A DNA stretch of 21,471 bases from UMGS363 sp051881815 (GCA_051881815.1 JBJEQP010000030.1:1-21471); one strand, 5' to 3'. Counted from the stretch's first letter, positions 5,728-13,536 are shown. Numbers and translations are program-made. The notes: a model not told the origin generated them from the letters alone.

Positions 5728-7096
5728 GAAATGCAAGCGCAAAAAGACTATTCCATACAATTTCGGAGAAAAGCACAAGGCATACATACGGCGCTGCCTT
5801 GAATGCATGATAAACGTAGCCGAAGGTGCTGTTCGTGCCGGAAAAACGGTAGACCATATCATGGCATTCTGCAAAGCATTGAAAACAACTAAAGATAAGA
5901 TACACCTTGCTTCTGCATCAACGGTCGGCAATGCAAAGATCATTCTCGGCGACTGCAACGGCTTCGGAATTGAACACTACTTTCGAAATCAATGTAGGTG
6001 GGGAAAATATAAAGGCAACGAAGCTCTTATCATAAAAGGTCCGGACACTAACTACCGTGAGCGAATTGTCATTTTCACCGGCGCCATGATGGAAAACAGC
6101 TTCAAGTCTATCCGAGGAAACTCCTACGGAATGTGGATAGCCACGGAAATAAATCTCCATGCCAAAAGCTTTGTGCAGGAAGCCTTTAACCGTACCATTG
6201 CGGCGATCGACCGTAAAATATTTTGGGATCTTAACCCCGATAACCCTAAATCATGGATATACACGGAATACATTGATAAGTATGCTGCACAGAACGAGGC
6301 AGGAACATTCCTCGGCGGCTACAACTACGGGCATTTTACCATTGATGACAACGTAAATATCACCGATCAGCGAAAAGCGGAGATAAAATCGCAGTATGAT
6401 ACGTCTACTATATGGTATAAGCGTGATATTCTTGGTTTGAGGATCCCTGCAGAAGGCATTATCTTTGAATCCTTTGCAAACAATACCGCCGCATATATCG
6501 TTGACAGCATAGATAATAACCGCATCACGTCTATACAGATAGGCATTGACTTCGGCGGCAACAAATCCAAGACCGTTTTTGTCGCAACGGCTTTTCTGGA
6601 AGGGTTCAGGCAGCTTGTTGTTATAGCCGACCGAAAGATCGAGGGCGGCAAGGGTGAAATAAGCCCCGAAACGATTTACAGCGAGTTTATCGCTTTTGTA
6701 AAAGCTCTTTATCAGCGTTTTAACCCTATTTTAATAAAGGTCGCATGGGCGGATAACGAAAACCAGACAGTAATAAACGGTCTGCGCTTTGCCTGTCAAA
6801 AGGCAAGGCTGTTCTTAAAGATCGCCGACTGTTACAAAGCTCCGAGAAATGACCGTATTTCCGCCTTGTCGTCCCTTATGGCGCAGGGCAGATTTTATGT
6901 CATGAAAAACTGCTCGAATGTTATCGGCAGCTTGTCGGAGCAGATATGGGATCCTAAGATAACGGATAGGGACGAACGTCTTGATGACGGTACCTGCGAT
7001 ATTGATACCGCCGATGCACTTGAATACAGCTTCAGCAAATTCATAAAGCCGCTGCTTGCGGCAGGAGGTGAAATAAATGAACAGCGAAATAATTAA
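5714..7096 (+). CDS. terL: Terminase large subunit (PBSX/Terminase_3-like)
   Basis: 460 residues from ATG 5714, which has GAGGAGGAG five bases ahead; an earlier in-frame ATG (5681) lies deep in the previous gene. Walker A is EGAVRAGKT (37-45). The Walker B strand is GMWIATEIN with catalytic Glu145; the usual Asp before it is Thr. The RNase H-like nuclease domain shows Asp279 (IGIDFGG), Asp347 (WADNEN) and the Asp429/431/434 cluster (CDIDTADALEYSF). It is the ATP-driven motor and headful nuclease that packages phage DNA through the portal encoded next. Length is normal for the family, so it appears intact. Confidence 0.92.
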   Translation: MATVKKCKRKKTIPYNFGEKHKAYIRRCLECMINVAEGAVRAGKTVDHIMAFCKALKTTKDKIHLASASTVGNAKIILGDCNGFGIEHYFRNQCRWGKYKGNEALIIKGPDTNYRERIVIFTGAMMENSFKSIRGNSYGMWIATEINLHAKSFVQEAFNRTIAAIDRKIFWDLNPDNPKSWIYTEYIDKYAAQNEAGTFLGGYNYGHFTIDDNVNITDQRKAEIKSQYDTSTIWYKRDILGLRIPAEGIIFESFANNTAAYIVDSIDNNRITSIQIGIDFGGNKSKTVFVATAFLEGFRQLVVIADRKIEGGKGEISPETIYSEFIAFVKALYQRFNPILIKVAWADNENQTVINGLRFACQKARLFLKIADCYKAPRNDRISALSSLMAQGRFYVMKNCSNVIGSLSEQIWDPKITDRDERLDDGTCDIDTADALEYSFSKFIKPLLAAGGEINEQRNN

Positions 7097-8552
7097 CTAT
7101 CTTAACAAAAACTGCGGCTGCAGCCTAAGCGGTGATTACTATAAAAACATAGACGAATGGCACAGCTGGTGGGCAGGCTTCCATGAACCCTTTCACCGCA
7201 TTAAAACTTCCAACGGGAAAGAGAGAAAAAGCCGTGATATGTACACCATGAAGATGGCAAAAAAGGTCTGCGAGGACTGGGCAAGCATTCTCATCAATGA
7301 CAAGACCTCTATAAATATTGATGATGAGCACAGCGAAAGGTTTATTGTCGGAGATACGGAAAACGGCGGCGTGTTCGGCAGCAACAATTTCTGGAATGAA
7401 GCCAACGGACTTATGGAGCGAATGATGTGGTCGGGAACGGCTGCGATCGTTATACGTCTGAAAAACGCTTCCGTAAACGCTGACGGAACGTTCCGCCTTG
7501 ATCCCGAAACGAGGATAGGCCTTAACTATATTGACGCAGATATGATAATCCCTCTTACCTGCGACAACGGCATAATAACCGAGGCGGCGTTCTGCTCCGA
7601 GCTTTGCATTCACGGCAAAAACCGCATTTACCTTGAGATCCACCGCCTTGACGGTAAGGAATATATTATCGAAAACCATATTTTCAAAGCAGAAAGCGAC
7701 AAAGCAATACTCATTGAAGACGAGCTTCCCGAAAGCGTTCCGAAGGTCATACGGACAGGCTCTGACCGACCGTGGTTTTCGATATGCAAGCCTGCAGCGG
7801 TGAACCCATTACCCAAAAGCAACGGTCTTGGCTGCTCTGTTTTCTGCAATGCCATAGACAACCTTAAGGGCGTTGACCTTGCTTACAATAACTTCAACTC
7901 GGATATATGGTTAGGTCAGAAGAAGGTGTTCCTGAGCAAAAGCCTTATGTCCGATATGATAGGCGGTGAGCCGATCGCTCCCGATGATGTTAACCAGCAG
8001 CTGTTCTGCTATGTTGCGGAAAGCATCGGCGACGATACCGGCAAGCCGCTTGTTCAGGAGCATAACCCCGACCTGCGCATTAAGGACAATGCAGAAGCAG
8101 TTCAGGCACAGCTTGATTATCTCAGCTTCAAGGTAGGCTTCGGAACCAAGCATTATCAGTTCAACAACGGCTCTATCGTGACTGCAACGCAGTACACGGG
8201 CGACAAGCAGGAGCTGCTCCAGAATGCGCACAAGCATTTTATTCATGTTGAAAGCTTTTTGCACGGTCTTGTTAAAACGCTGCTTTGGATAGGTCATAAT
8301 TACATAGACAGCGAGGTCAATGCAGACGCACAGGTCACGGTCATATTCGACCAGTCACCGCTTATTGACGAAAACGCCGAGCGCATGAGAGATCTGCAGG
8401 AGGTCAGGGACGGCATAAAGGCAGCTTGGGAATACCGTGCGAAATGGTACGGCGAAACCGAAGAAAAAGCCAAAGCTATGATAGCGGAGATCTCCGGGGA
8501 AGGTACCGAATTCACCGATGACGAGCTGATGGGCTTCGGGGACGGAGGATAA
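7077..8552 (+). CDS. Portal protein (SPP1 Gp6-like)
   Basis: 491 residues, a normal length for Gp6-type portals. A ribosome site GGAGGTG (7065-7071) precedes ATG 7077, which overlaps the large terminase by 20 bases. Typical features are the Tyr/Trp-rich N-terminus (YYKNIDEWHSWWAGF), an early 'MAKKVCEDWASILINDKTSI' helix, the stem-and-crown segment LKGVDLAYNNFNSDIWLGQK, the strand KKVFLSK and the late GSIVTATQYTGDKQELLQN helix that lines the channel. Twelve copies would form the head vertex ring for DNA entry, exit and tail attachment. The gene order terS-terL-portal-MuF supports the call. Confidence 0.9.
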   Translation: MNSEIINYLNKNCGCSLSGDYYKNIDEWHSWWAGFHEPFHRIKTSNGKERKSRDMYTMKMAKKVCEDWASILINDKTSINIDDEHSERFIVGDTENGGVFGSNNFWNEANGLMERMMWSGTAAIVIRLKNASVNADGTFRLDPETRIGLNYIDADMIIPLTCDNGIITEAAFCSELCIHGKNRIYLEIHRLDGKEYIIENHIFKAESDKAILIEDELPESVPKVIRTGSDRPWFSICKPAAVNPLPKSNGLGCSVFCNAIDNLKGVDLAYNNFNSDIWLGQKKVFLSKSLMSDMIGGEPIAPDDVNQQLFCYVAESIGDDTGKPLVQEHNPDLRIKDNAEAVQAQLDYLSFKVGFGTKHYQFNNGSIVTATQYTGDKQELLQNAHKHFIHVESFLHGLVKTLLWIGHNYIDSEVNADAQVTVIFDQSPLIDENAERMRDLQEVRDGIKAAWEYRAKWYGETEEKAKAMIAEISGEGTEFTDDELMGFGDGG

Positions 8553-8567
8553 AGGGGGCTGATTTAA

Positions 8568-10340
8568 ATGCTAACGCCGAATCAGCTTGACAAGCTGCCC
8601 GAGCCTGTGGTACAATTGATGTCAAAGCTGCAGGATGAGATCATCTCCGATATCTGCAGGCGCATCACAAAGGCGAACTACCTTACACCCACAGCAGAAT
8701 GGCAGCTGTACAAAGCAAATCAGCTCACTATTTCCGCCCGTGAGGTCAAGCGCAGGATCGCCGCCAAGCTTAAGGTTCAGGAAAGCACCTTAAAGGAGAT
8801 CTACACGGACGGAGTTAAAACGGCTATCCGTGAAGACGAGGTAATATACAAGGCGGCTATCGCCGAGGGGATCCTCTCGGACAACTACCGTGAAAAGCTG
8901 ACGAACTACACACGCTCCAAGGCGTTTTCCGATGTTCTCAAACGTGGTTTAAAGAACACAAACGGCTTGATGCGGAATCTGACGAACTCGGCGGCTGCAG
9001 CGGCGAACAGACAGCTTTCGGACGCTCTTGACCTTGCGTATCTCAAATGTGCAAGCGGAGCGTTTACACCGCAGGAGGCAATTTTTGAAGCTGTCCGAAA
9101 ACTTGGACAGGACGGACTCAAATGTGTAAGCTATGAATCGGGTCGCACCGATCAGCTTGATGTTGCTGTACGGCGTGCGGTCGTTACCGGTATCGGCAAG
9201 ACCTGCTGCGATATGCAGCTTGACCTTGCAAAGGAAATGGACTGCGAGCTGGTGGAGGTTTCCTCTCATCTTGGCGCACGTCCTTCTCATGCCGAATGGC
9301 AGGGTCAGATATACTCCCTTAAAAAGGGACATCCCAAGTATCCGTATTTCTACGATGCAACGGGCTACGGCACGGGCGACGGCTTGGGCGGCTGGAACTG
9401 CAGGCACTCGTTCTTCCCATACTTCGAGGGACTTTCAACGGCTGCTAACGCACCGACCTTTTCAAAGGCTGAAAACCTTGAAGAATACAAAAACACCCAG
9501 AAGCAGCGAGCTTATGAGCGCAGCATAAGGAAAAGCAAGCGTGAGCTTTCGGCTCTGGACGGCGCAAGGTCGGCAACCGAGGATCCCGTTCTCAAGGCAA
9601 AGCTTGACCGTGAGTTTGAGCGGAAGTCCGTTACTTTGAAAAACCGTGAAGCAAGGCTTGCGGAGCATCTTAAGGCTACCGGACTGCTGCCGGATAATTC
9701 CCGTGTTAGGGTGGATGGGTTTGGTAAATCTGTTTCGCAGAAGGCGGTTTGGGCGAATAAGCATTATATTCAGAAGTTTGAATATCAATCTATTTCGTCA
9801 CTTAATGGTGCTGAAAAGCTTCCAAAGGAAAGAATACAGTCGCTTGAACAGATAACGTCCGTTATTCCTCAGAAAATACGATCTGTTATAGAGGAAAACA
9901 TCTCAAAAATTGTTATTAAAGACAAGTTGGGATACAGCAGTTATAATCCCAAAACGGGCGTGCTTACACTGGATTCCGAGCATAGTGAATCAATAATTCA
10001 CGAATACGGTCATATATTAGCTGAAGCTTATAAAATATATAATGATCCAGAGTTTTTAAAGATTTTATCTAATGGTCTGGATTTATCCGATGCGTATAAT
10101 TTGAAATATAACATACTCGACGATTTTCTTTACATTGAAAACAAAAAGTTTATTTCAGATTATCAAGGCAGATGCTATGTTAATATGGAGAAATTGGACT
10201 ATAGTAAGCCGCTTTCTCCGAAAATATTTAAGGAGTATTTTTCTGTTGGCTTTGAAACCTATTATTCCAATCCTGATTTACTAAAAACAAATGACAAAGA
10301 GCTATTTGAATATATCGAAAGGATGTTGACAAGTGAATAA
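8568..10340 (+). CDS. MuF/min_cap2 head protein fused to a lethal-factor-like metalloprotease
   Basis: 590 residues. Residues 1-~375 are the minor capsid (Phage_min_cap2) part with the MuF core: SHLGARPSHAEWQGQIYSL, GYGTGDGLGGWNCRHSFFPY, then the helical YERSIRKSKREL region. From about residue 381 base composition becomes AT-rich and a separate domain begins. It contains HEYGH (478-482), a zinc-protease HExxH motif, and about 75 residues on EYFSVGFETYY with Glu556 as probable third ligand. Anthrax lethal factor has HEFGH and an EFFAEAF segment in the same order. MuF proteins with variable toxic tails are known from Firmicute prophages; the domain may be delivered with the DNA or released on lysis. 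Activity and target are unknown. Confidence 0.85.
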   Translation: MLTPNQLDKLPEPVVQLMSKLQDEIISDICRRITKANYLTPTAEWQLYKANQLTISAREVKRRIAAKLKVQESTLKEIYTDGVKTAIREDEVIYKAAIAEGILSDNYREKLTNYTRSKAFSDVLKRGLKNTNGLMRNLTNSAAAAANRQLSDALDLAYLKCASGAFTPQEAIFEAVRKLGQDGLKCVSYESGRTDQLDVAVRRAVVTGIGKTCCDMQLDLAKEMDCELVEVSSHLGARPSHAEWQGQIYSLKKGHPKYPYFYDATGYGTGDGLGGWNCRHSFFPYFEGLSTAANAPTFSKAENLEEYKNTQKQRAYERSIRKSKRELSALDGARSATEDPVLKAKLDREFERKSVTLKNREARLAEHLKATGLLPDNSRVRVDGFGKSVSQKAVWANKHYIQKFEYQSISSLNGAEKLPKERIQSLEQITSVIPQKIRSVIEENISKIVIKDKLGYSSYNPKTGVLTLDSEHSESIIHEYGHILAEAYKIYNDPEFLKILSNGLDLSDAYNLKYNILDDFLYIENKKFISDYQGRCYVNMEKLDYSKPLSPKIFKEYFSVGFETYYSNPDLLKTNDKELFEYIERMLTSE

Positions 10341-10545
10341 AATTGAAAAAGGCTCAAAAATAATAGGCGAATTTATTGCAAAATCCAATTGTGATGTTAG
10401 CCTTAGAACGCTTATAAATCATTTGGTGAACAATTACGACTATACAGAAAACGAGGCTAAAGCGTGTTGTACCGATTATATCAAAAACAATCAATTAGAA
10501 CCGTATAAGGATCCCGTATCAATTTTTCATAAGCACTCTGAATAA
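10333..10545 (+). CDS. Small AT-rich gene, candidate immunity protein for the head-borne toxin
   Basis: 70 residues starting at GTG 10333, which overlaps the toxin stop by 8 bases; GAAAGGA at 10317-10323 gives a ribosome site with normal spacing. It is mostly helical (SKIIGEFIAKSNCDVSLRTL; YDYTENEAKACCTDYIKNNQ) with two Cys in tandem and no signal peptide, so it is cytoplasmic. It shares the AT-rich composition of the toxin tip and not of the capsid genes around it, and a terminator covers its stop codon. Toxin-immunity pairs in polymorphic systems have this layout, so the immunity role is inferred from context; I recognise no family. Confidence 0.6.
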   Translation: MNKIEKGSKIIGEFIAKSNCDVSLRTLINHLVNNYDYTENEAKACCTDYIKNNQLEPYKDPVSIFHKHSE

Positions 10546-10560
10546 GGGTGCTTTTAATTT
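10531..10560 (+). terminator. Intrinsic terminator at the end of the toxin/immunity pair
   Basis: AAGCACTC (10531-10538) pairs with GGGTGCTT (10546-10553), eight pairs with one T-G, loop of 7, followed by TTTTAATTTT. The stop codon of the small gene (10543-10545) lies in the loop. It would insulate the toxin cassette from the scaffold and capsid genes unless antiterminated. Confidence 0.68.
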
Positions 10561-10582
10561 TACCCGAAATGAGTTGATGCAA

Positions 10583-10705
10583 ATGTATTATGGAATGTTT
10601 GATTTGGATTTGTTTATGCCTTAACCGGACTTTGGCTGCTACATTGAATATGTGCAGCGCAGGAAACGCCACCGTAAAAGGCGGAACAGACAATATGGCA
10701 GATAA
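10583..10705 (+). pseudogene. Small basic ORF with an in-frame stop (possible broken gene)
   Basis: Reading from ATG 10583 gives MYYGMFDLDLFMP, then TAA at 10622-10624, then in the same frame PDFGCYIEYVQRRKRHRKRR and NRQYGR before TAA 10703-10705. Both halves look like one 40-codon protein with a hydrophobic/acidic start and a very basic tail (9 Arg/Lys in 13 residues). A single base change (GAA or CAA to TAA) would explain the stop. The ribosome site is weak. Stop codons elsewhere in the window are used normally (TAA ends many genes), so stop recoding is not indicated. It lies in the 240-base gap between two terminators. Confidence 0.35.
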
Positions 10706-10720
10706 CATTTTAATACCGTA

Positions 10721-10758
10721 AAAACGCACTTCAAACACCGTTTGAAGCTGCTTTTTTT
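10721..10758 (+). terminator. Intrinsic terminator before the scaffold gene
   Basis: GCA-CTTCAAAC (10726-10736) pairs with GTTTGAAG-(C)-TGC (10740-10751), 11 pairs with one bulge and a tight 3-base loop, extended by AAAA (10721-10724) against TTTT, and followed by seven T (10752-10758). A strong +strand terminator located between two structural genes, 28 bases before the scaffold ATG. Confidence 0.78.
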
Positions 10759-10785
10759 ATACCATTTTTTAAGGAGGAAAAACAA

Positions 10786-11325
10786 ATGAAACTTGAAGAA
10801 TTAACCAAGCTCGGCATACCCGAGGAAACCGCCAAGCAGGTCGTTGCTTTGTCGGAGCAGGAGCTTGCGGCAGAGAAGTCAAAGCTGACCGACAAGGAAG
10901 CGGAGCTTGCAATGGCTTCGGATAAGATCAAGGAGCTGACCGAAGCCGTTAAGAAGTTTGACGGAGTAGACGTTGACAAGCTGAAGGCTGACGTTGCGGA
11001 AGCTAACAAGAAGCTTGCCGATGAAACGGCTGCATTGAAGCTTGACAACGCTATCGCTCTTGCCCTTGCCGACAGCGGTGCACTCGACAAGGATATCGTC
11101 AGAGGTCAGATCGACAAGAGCATCGTTAAGCTCGGTGATGACGGAAAGCTCATCGGCTTTAACGAACAGCTTGACAAGCTCAAGACCGATAAGGCGTTCC
11201 TGTTCGGAAATCCCGAACAGCCTGCAGAAGGCGCAAGGATAGATACGGGTTTGGATCACAGCAAAGCTGCGGACACCGTATCGGACGCACAGGCAAGAGC
11301 AGTAATGGGTCTTGCCGCAAAGTAA
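10786..11325 (+). CDS. Capsid scaffolding protein (Phage GP20-like)
   Basis: 179 residues with a strong AAGGAGGAA ribosome site (10771-10779). The N-terminus MKLEELTKLGIPEETAKQVV and the following long Lys/Glu/Ala coiled coil (EQELAAEKSKLTDKEAELAM) to about residue 85, then a C-terminal helical domain (ALADSGALDKDIVRGQIDKS) and FLFGNP, are typical of GP20-type scaffolds of Gram-positive siphoviruses. Scaffolds organise capsid monomers into a procapsid and leave before DNA entry. It lies immediately before the major capsid gene, the standard order. Confidence 0.85.
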   Translation: MKLEELTKLGIPEETAKQVVALSEQELAAEKSKLTDKEAELAMASDKIKELTEAVKKFDGVDVDKLKADVAEANKKLADETAALKLDNAIALALADSGALDKDIVRGQIDKSIVKLGDDGKLIGFNEQLDKLKTDKAFLFGNPEQPAEGARIDTGLDHSKAADTVSDAQARAVMGLAAK

Positions 11326-11344
11326 GAAAGAGAGGTAAAACCAT

Positions 11345-12211
11345 ATGAATTCTATCGCACTTTTCAAAAAGTATATCGACCTGCTTGACGAGGTGTATAA
11401 GGTCGCATCCTGCACATCCGATCTTGACAGCGATCCTGCGCTTGCAAGAGCCGGTGCAAATGCCAACGAGATCATCATTTCAAAAATCAGCATGGACGGT
11501 CTTGCAAATTACAGCAGAAACAGCGGCTATGTACGCGGTGATGTTTCTCTCACACACGAAACAGTTCAGTATAACTATGACAGAGGTCGTAAATTCTCTG
11601 TGGATAACATGGACAACGAGGAAAGCGCAGGTCTTTCTTTTGGTAAGCTTTCATCTGAATTCATCAGAACAAAGACTGTACCCGAGCTTGATGCATTCCG
11701 TTTTGCAACCTACGCAGGAGCTTCCGATATTTCTGTTTCATCTGCTGATCTTACAAGTGGTGAAGCTGTGCTTGCTGCTCTTATCACCGCCCAGAACAAA
11801 ATGGACGAGGATGAGGTCGATCCTAATTCCCGACACCTTTATATCACTCCTACGCTGTATAACCTCGCAAAGAATGTTGATACATACAAATCCCAGAAGG
11901 TATTTGAGGACTTTGCAGGTGTACATAAGGTTCCGCAGTCACGTTTCTATACGGCTATCGATCTTTATGACGGTACTTCCGAAGATGAAAAGGCAGGCGG
12001 ATACAAGAAGGCTTCGGACGGTAAGGATATCAACTTTATGATAATCGAAAAATCTTCGGTTATCCAGTATCCGAAGCATACCGTAAACAAGATCATAACT
12101 CCCGAAGAAAATCAGTCCGATGACAGCTGGATGTTCTTCTTCCGTGCATACGGTCTTTCGGATATTTATGAAAATAAGGCTGCAGGTATTTATCTGCACC
12201 ACAAGTTATAA
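11345..12211 (+). CDS. Major capsid protein (HK97-like fold presumed)
   Basis: 288 residues following the scaffold by 19 bases; GAGAGG (11330-11335) is the ribosome site. The N-terminus (LFKKYIDLLDEVYKVASCTS) resembles the N-arm, and the run TVQYNYDRGRKFSVDNMDNE followed by FRTKTVPELDAFRFATYA-type segments and the strand LYITPTLYNLAKNVDTYKSQ is the pattern of capsid proteins of Clostridia siphoviruses. The C-terminal INFMIIEKSSVIQYPKHT closes the A-domain. Placement after scaffold and before connectors supports this strongly, although no single diagnostic motif exists. Confidence 0.88.
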   Translation: MNSIALFKKYIDLLDEVYKVASCTSDLDSDPALARAGANANEIIISKISMDGLANYSRNSGYVRGDVSLTHETVQYNYDRGRKFSVDNMDNEESAGLSFGKLSSEFIRTKTVPELDAFRFATYAGASDISVSSADLTSGEAVLAALITAQNKMDEDEVDPNSRHLYITPTLYNLAKNVDTYKSQKVFEDFAGVHKVPQSRFYTAIDLYDGTSEDEKAGGYKKASDGKDINFMIIEKSSVIQYPKHTVNKIITPEENQSDDSWMFFFRAYGLSDIYENKAAGIYLHHKL

Positions 12212-12222
12212 GGAGGGCGCTT

Positions 12223-12441
12223 ATGAAGCACATTGGACGTTCATTTTCCGAAACAACACCCGAACACACACCCGAGATTACACCCGAAACTACTGCCGGG
12301 CTTGAAACTTCTGCCGCCCCCGAGCTTGAAAGCCTTACGATATCCCAGCTCAAAGATCTTGCAGCAGAGGACGGAATTGACCTCGGAAAGGCAAAGACCA
12401 AAGCTGAGATCATAGCCGCTTTTAACGAAGCAATGGAGTGA
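12223..12441 (+). CDS. Small head-associated protein with Rho_N/SAP-like motif
   Basis: 72 residues with AGGAGGG (12211-12217) before ATG 12223. Residues 10-30 contain short repeats of Thr-Pro-Glu (TPEHTPEITPETT), a stalk-like linker. Residues 37-70 (LTISQLKDLAAEDGIDLGKA KTKAE written in two parts) match the helix-extended-loop-helix of Rho N-terminal/SAP-type domains. Such short proteins are common straight after capsid genes and may be a capsid decoration or DNA-binding protein. The stop overlaps the next start region. Role is inferred from position. Confidence 0.65.
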   Translation: MKHIGRSFSETTPEHTPEITPETTAGLETSAAPELESLTISQLKDLAAEDGIDLGKAKTKAEIIAAFNEAME

Positions 12442-12446
12442 TGAAT

Positions 12447-12800
12447 ATGGCATACGCCGATTATTCTTTTTACAAAAACTTCTACAAGGGAAACAAGCTC
12501 TCCGAAGCCGACTTTGATCGGCTTTCGGAGCGTGCTTCCGACTATATCGACAAACGCACAGACTATGTTCTTTGTAAATCGGGAATTCCGCCCGATATGG
12601 AGATACGGATAAAGAAAGCCTGCTGCGCCGTGGCGGAAACATATAAATCCTGCGAATCGGGAGGAGTAAAGCTGTCCGAAAGTGTGGACGGCTACTCCGT
12701 TTCCTACGCTGCATCGGAGCAGAGGACGGCGGATCAGCGGCTTGACGATGATGTTCAGCTCTACATTGCCGATCTTGTCAAGGCGGTGAAGTGGATATGA
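12447..12800 (+). CDS. Head-tail connector protein (gp6-like adaptor)
   Basis: About 117 residues. ATG 12447 has GGAG (12435-12438) at normal spacing; ATG 12441 and GTG 12438 are too close to it. MAYADYSFYKNFYKGNKLSE, then FDRLSERASDYIDKRTDY and RIKKACCAVAETYKSCESGG followed by VDGYSVSYA is the pattern of HK97 gp6/SPP1 gp15-type adaptors: a helical bundle with a short hairpin that forms the ring below the portal. Its place after the capsid gene and before the stopper-type gene is standard. It overlaps the next gene by ATGA. Confidence 0.8.
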   Translation: MAYADYSFYKNFYKGNKLSEADFDRLSERASDYIDKRTDYVLCKSGIPPDMEIRIKKACCAVAETYKSCESGGVKLSESVDGYSVSYAASEQRTADQRLDDDVQLYIADLVKAVKWI

Positions 12801-13180
12801 TAACCAACGCAAGCTGCACTCTCTACAACACGCTCGAGGACGGCACATACAAGCGGACATATCTTCCTGCGGTATTTTGGCGTGATGTCAAAGCCGAAGA
12901 GATAAAGAAGTACGGTGCGGAGAACGCTTCTTCCGTTTCGGTGATGATTTTCGCCGATCAGCTTCACGATTATGTTTCCCCTTCCGATTTTTCGGGCGAG
13001 GGTTGGACGGCGGACACACGGAACGACACCTACATCGTCAAGGGTGAATGCAACATTGACATATCGGACGGGATCTCCGTGCTATATGAAAACTGCCGTG
13101 ATGTTTACAAGGTCAGCTCGGCGGTTGAGAACCTATACGGCAGTCCCGAGCTTTGGCACATAAGAATCGAGGGAAAATAA
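12797..13180 (+). CDS. Head closure/stopper-type connector protein (DUF6751-like)
   Basis: About 127 residues, starting at ATG 12797 in an ATGA overlap with the adaptor gene; a GTG at 12791 is an alternative. MITNASCTLYNTLEDGTYKR, TYLPAVFWRDVKAEE and ASSVSVMIFADQL are beta-rich segments of the kind found in small head-completion proteins of Firmicute siphophages (family DUF6751 by memory). It would seal the connector after packaging. The family name is less certain than the connector position. Confidence 0.65.
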   Translation: MITNASCTLYNTLEDGTYKRTYLPAVFWRDVKAEEIKKYGAENASSVSVMIFADQLHDYVSPSDFSGEGWTADTRNDTYIVKGECNIDISDGISVLYENCRDVYKVSSAVENLYGSPELWHIRIEGK

Positions 13181-13536
13181 TGTTTAAGATTAAATCTACC
13201 GAACAGCTCCTTCGGGAACGAGGGCTTAACAAGGGCGGAAAGGTGCAGAAGTTTATTGACAGCGAGGTTATCCGCTGCATGGATCCTTTTACACCTTTCC
13301 GCAATGGTTTTCTGAAAAAATCTGCAACGCTTGGAACAGTCATCGGCTCGGGACTGATAAAGTATGTCGCTCCCTACGCTCGCAGAAACTACTACGAAAA
13401 CGCCGGCAGGGGCGTGGAAGGCATCCAAAAGGGCGGCAGGCGTGGTCGCAAGTGGTTCGAGCGCATGAAGCCTGTACACCTTTCTTCGATACTTGACGGA
13501 GCGGCGAAGCTCGCAGGAGCAAAAAGGAGGAAATAA
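13180..13536 (+). CDS. Minor capsid/neck protein (HK97 gp10-like position)
   Basis: 118 residues from ATG 13180, which overlaps the previous stop (TAATG) and has GAGGG at 13169-13173. It is strongly basic (LLRERGLNKGGKVQKFIDSE; GIQKGGRRGRKWFERMKP). The segment CMDPFTPFRNGFLKKSATLG, then YAPYARRNYYEN-type residues (here VAPYARRNYYENAGRG), is the hallmark of the phage minor capsid / tail-completion family of this region: 'P--TG-L--S----', 'Y-PYA---Y'. The protein connects head neck and tail. The upstream in-frame ATG at 13153 is a less likely start. Confidence 0.78.
   Translation: MFKIKSTEQLLRERGLNKGGKVQKFIDSEVIRCMDPFTPFRNGFLKKSATLGTVIGSGLIKYVAPYARRNYYENAGRGVEGIQKGGRRGRKWFERMKPVHLSSILDGAAKLAGAKRRK

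Noticed and set aside
11385..12041. 218-codon + frame inside the capsid gene
   Set aside because: Its residues are low-quality (rich in Ser, Leu, Arg runs), there is no ribosome site, and it lies fully inside the major capsid gene in another frame.
12256..12300. ACACCCGA repeats as a CRISPR or regulatory repeat
   Set aside because: They are in-frame Thr-Pro-Glu codons in a short linker, with no spacers and only a few copies.
12093..12860. Long - strand open frame across the connector genes
   Set aside because: It is the antisense shadow of the capsid end, Rho_N-like and connector genes, which have ribosome sites and recognisable families.
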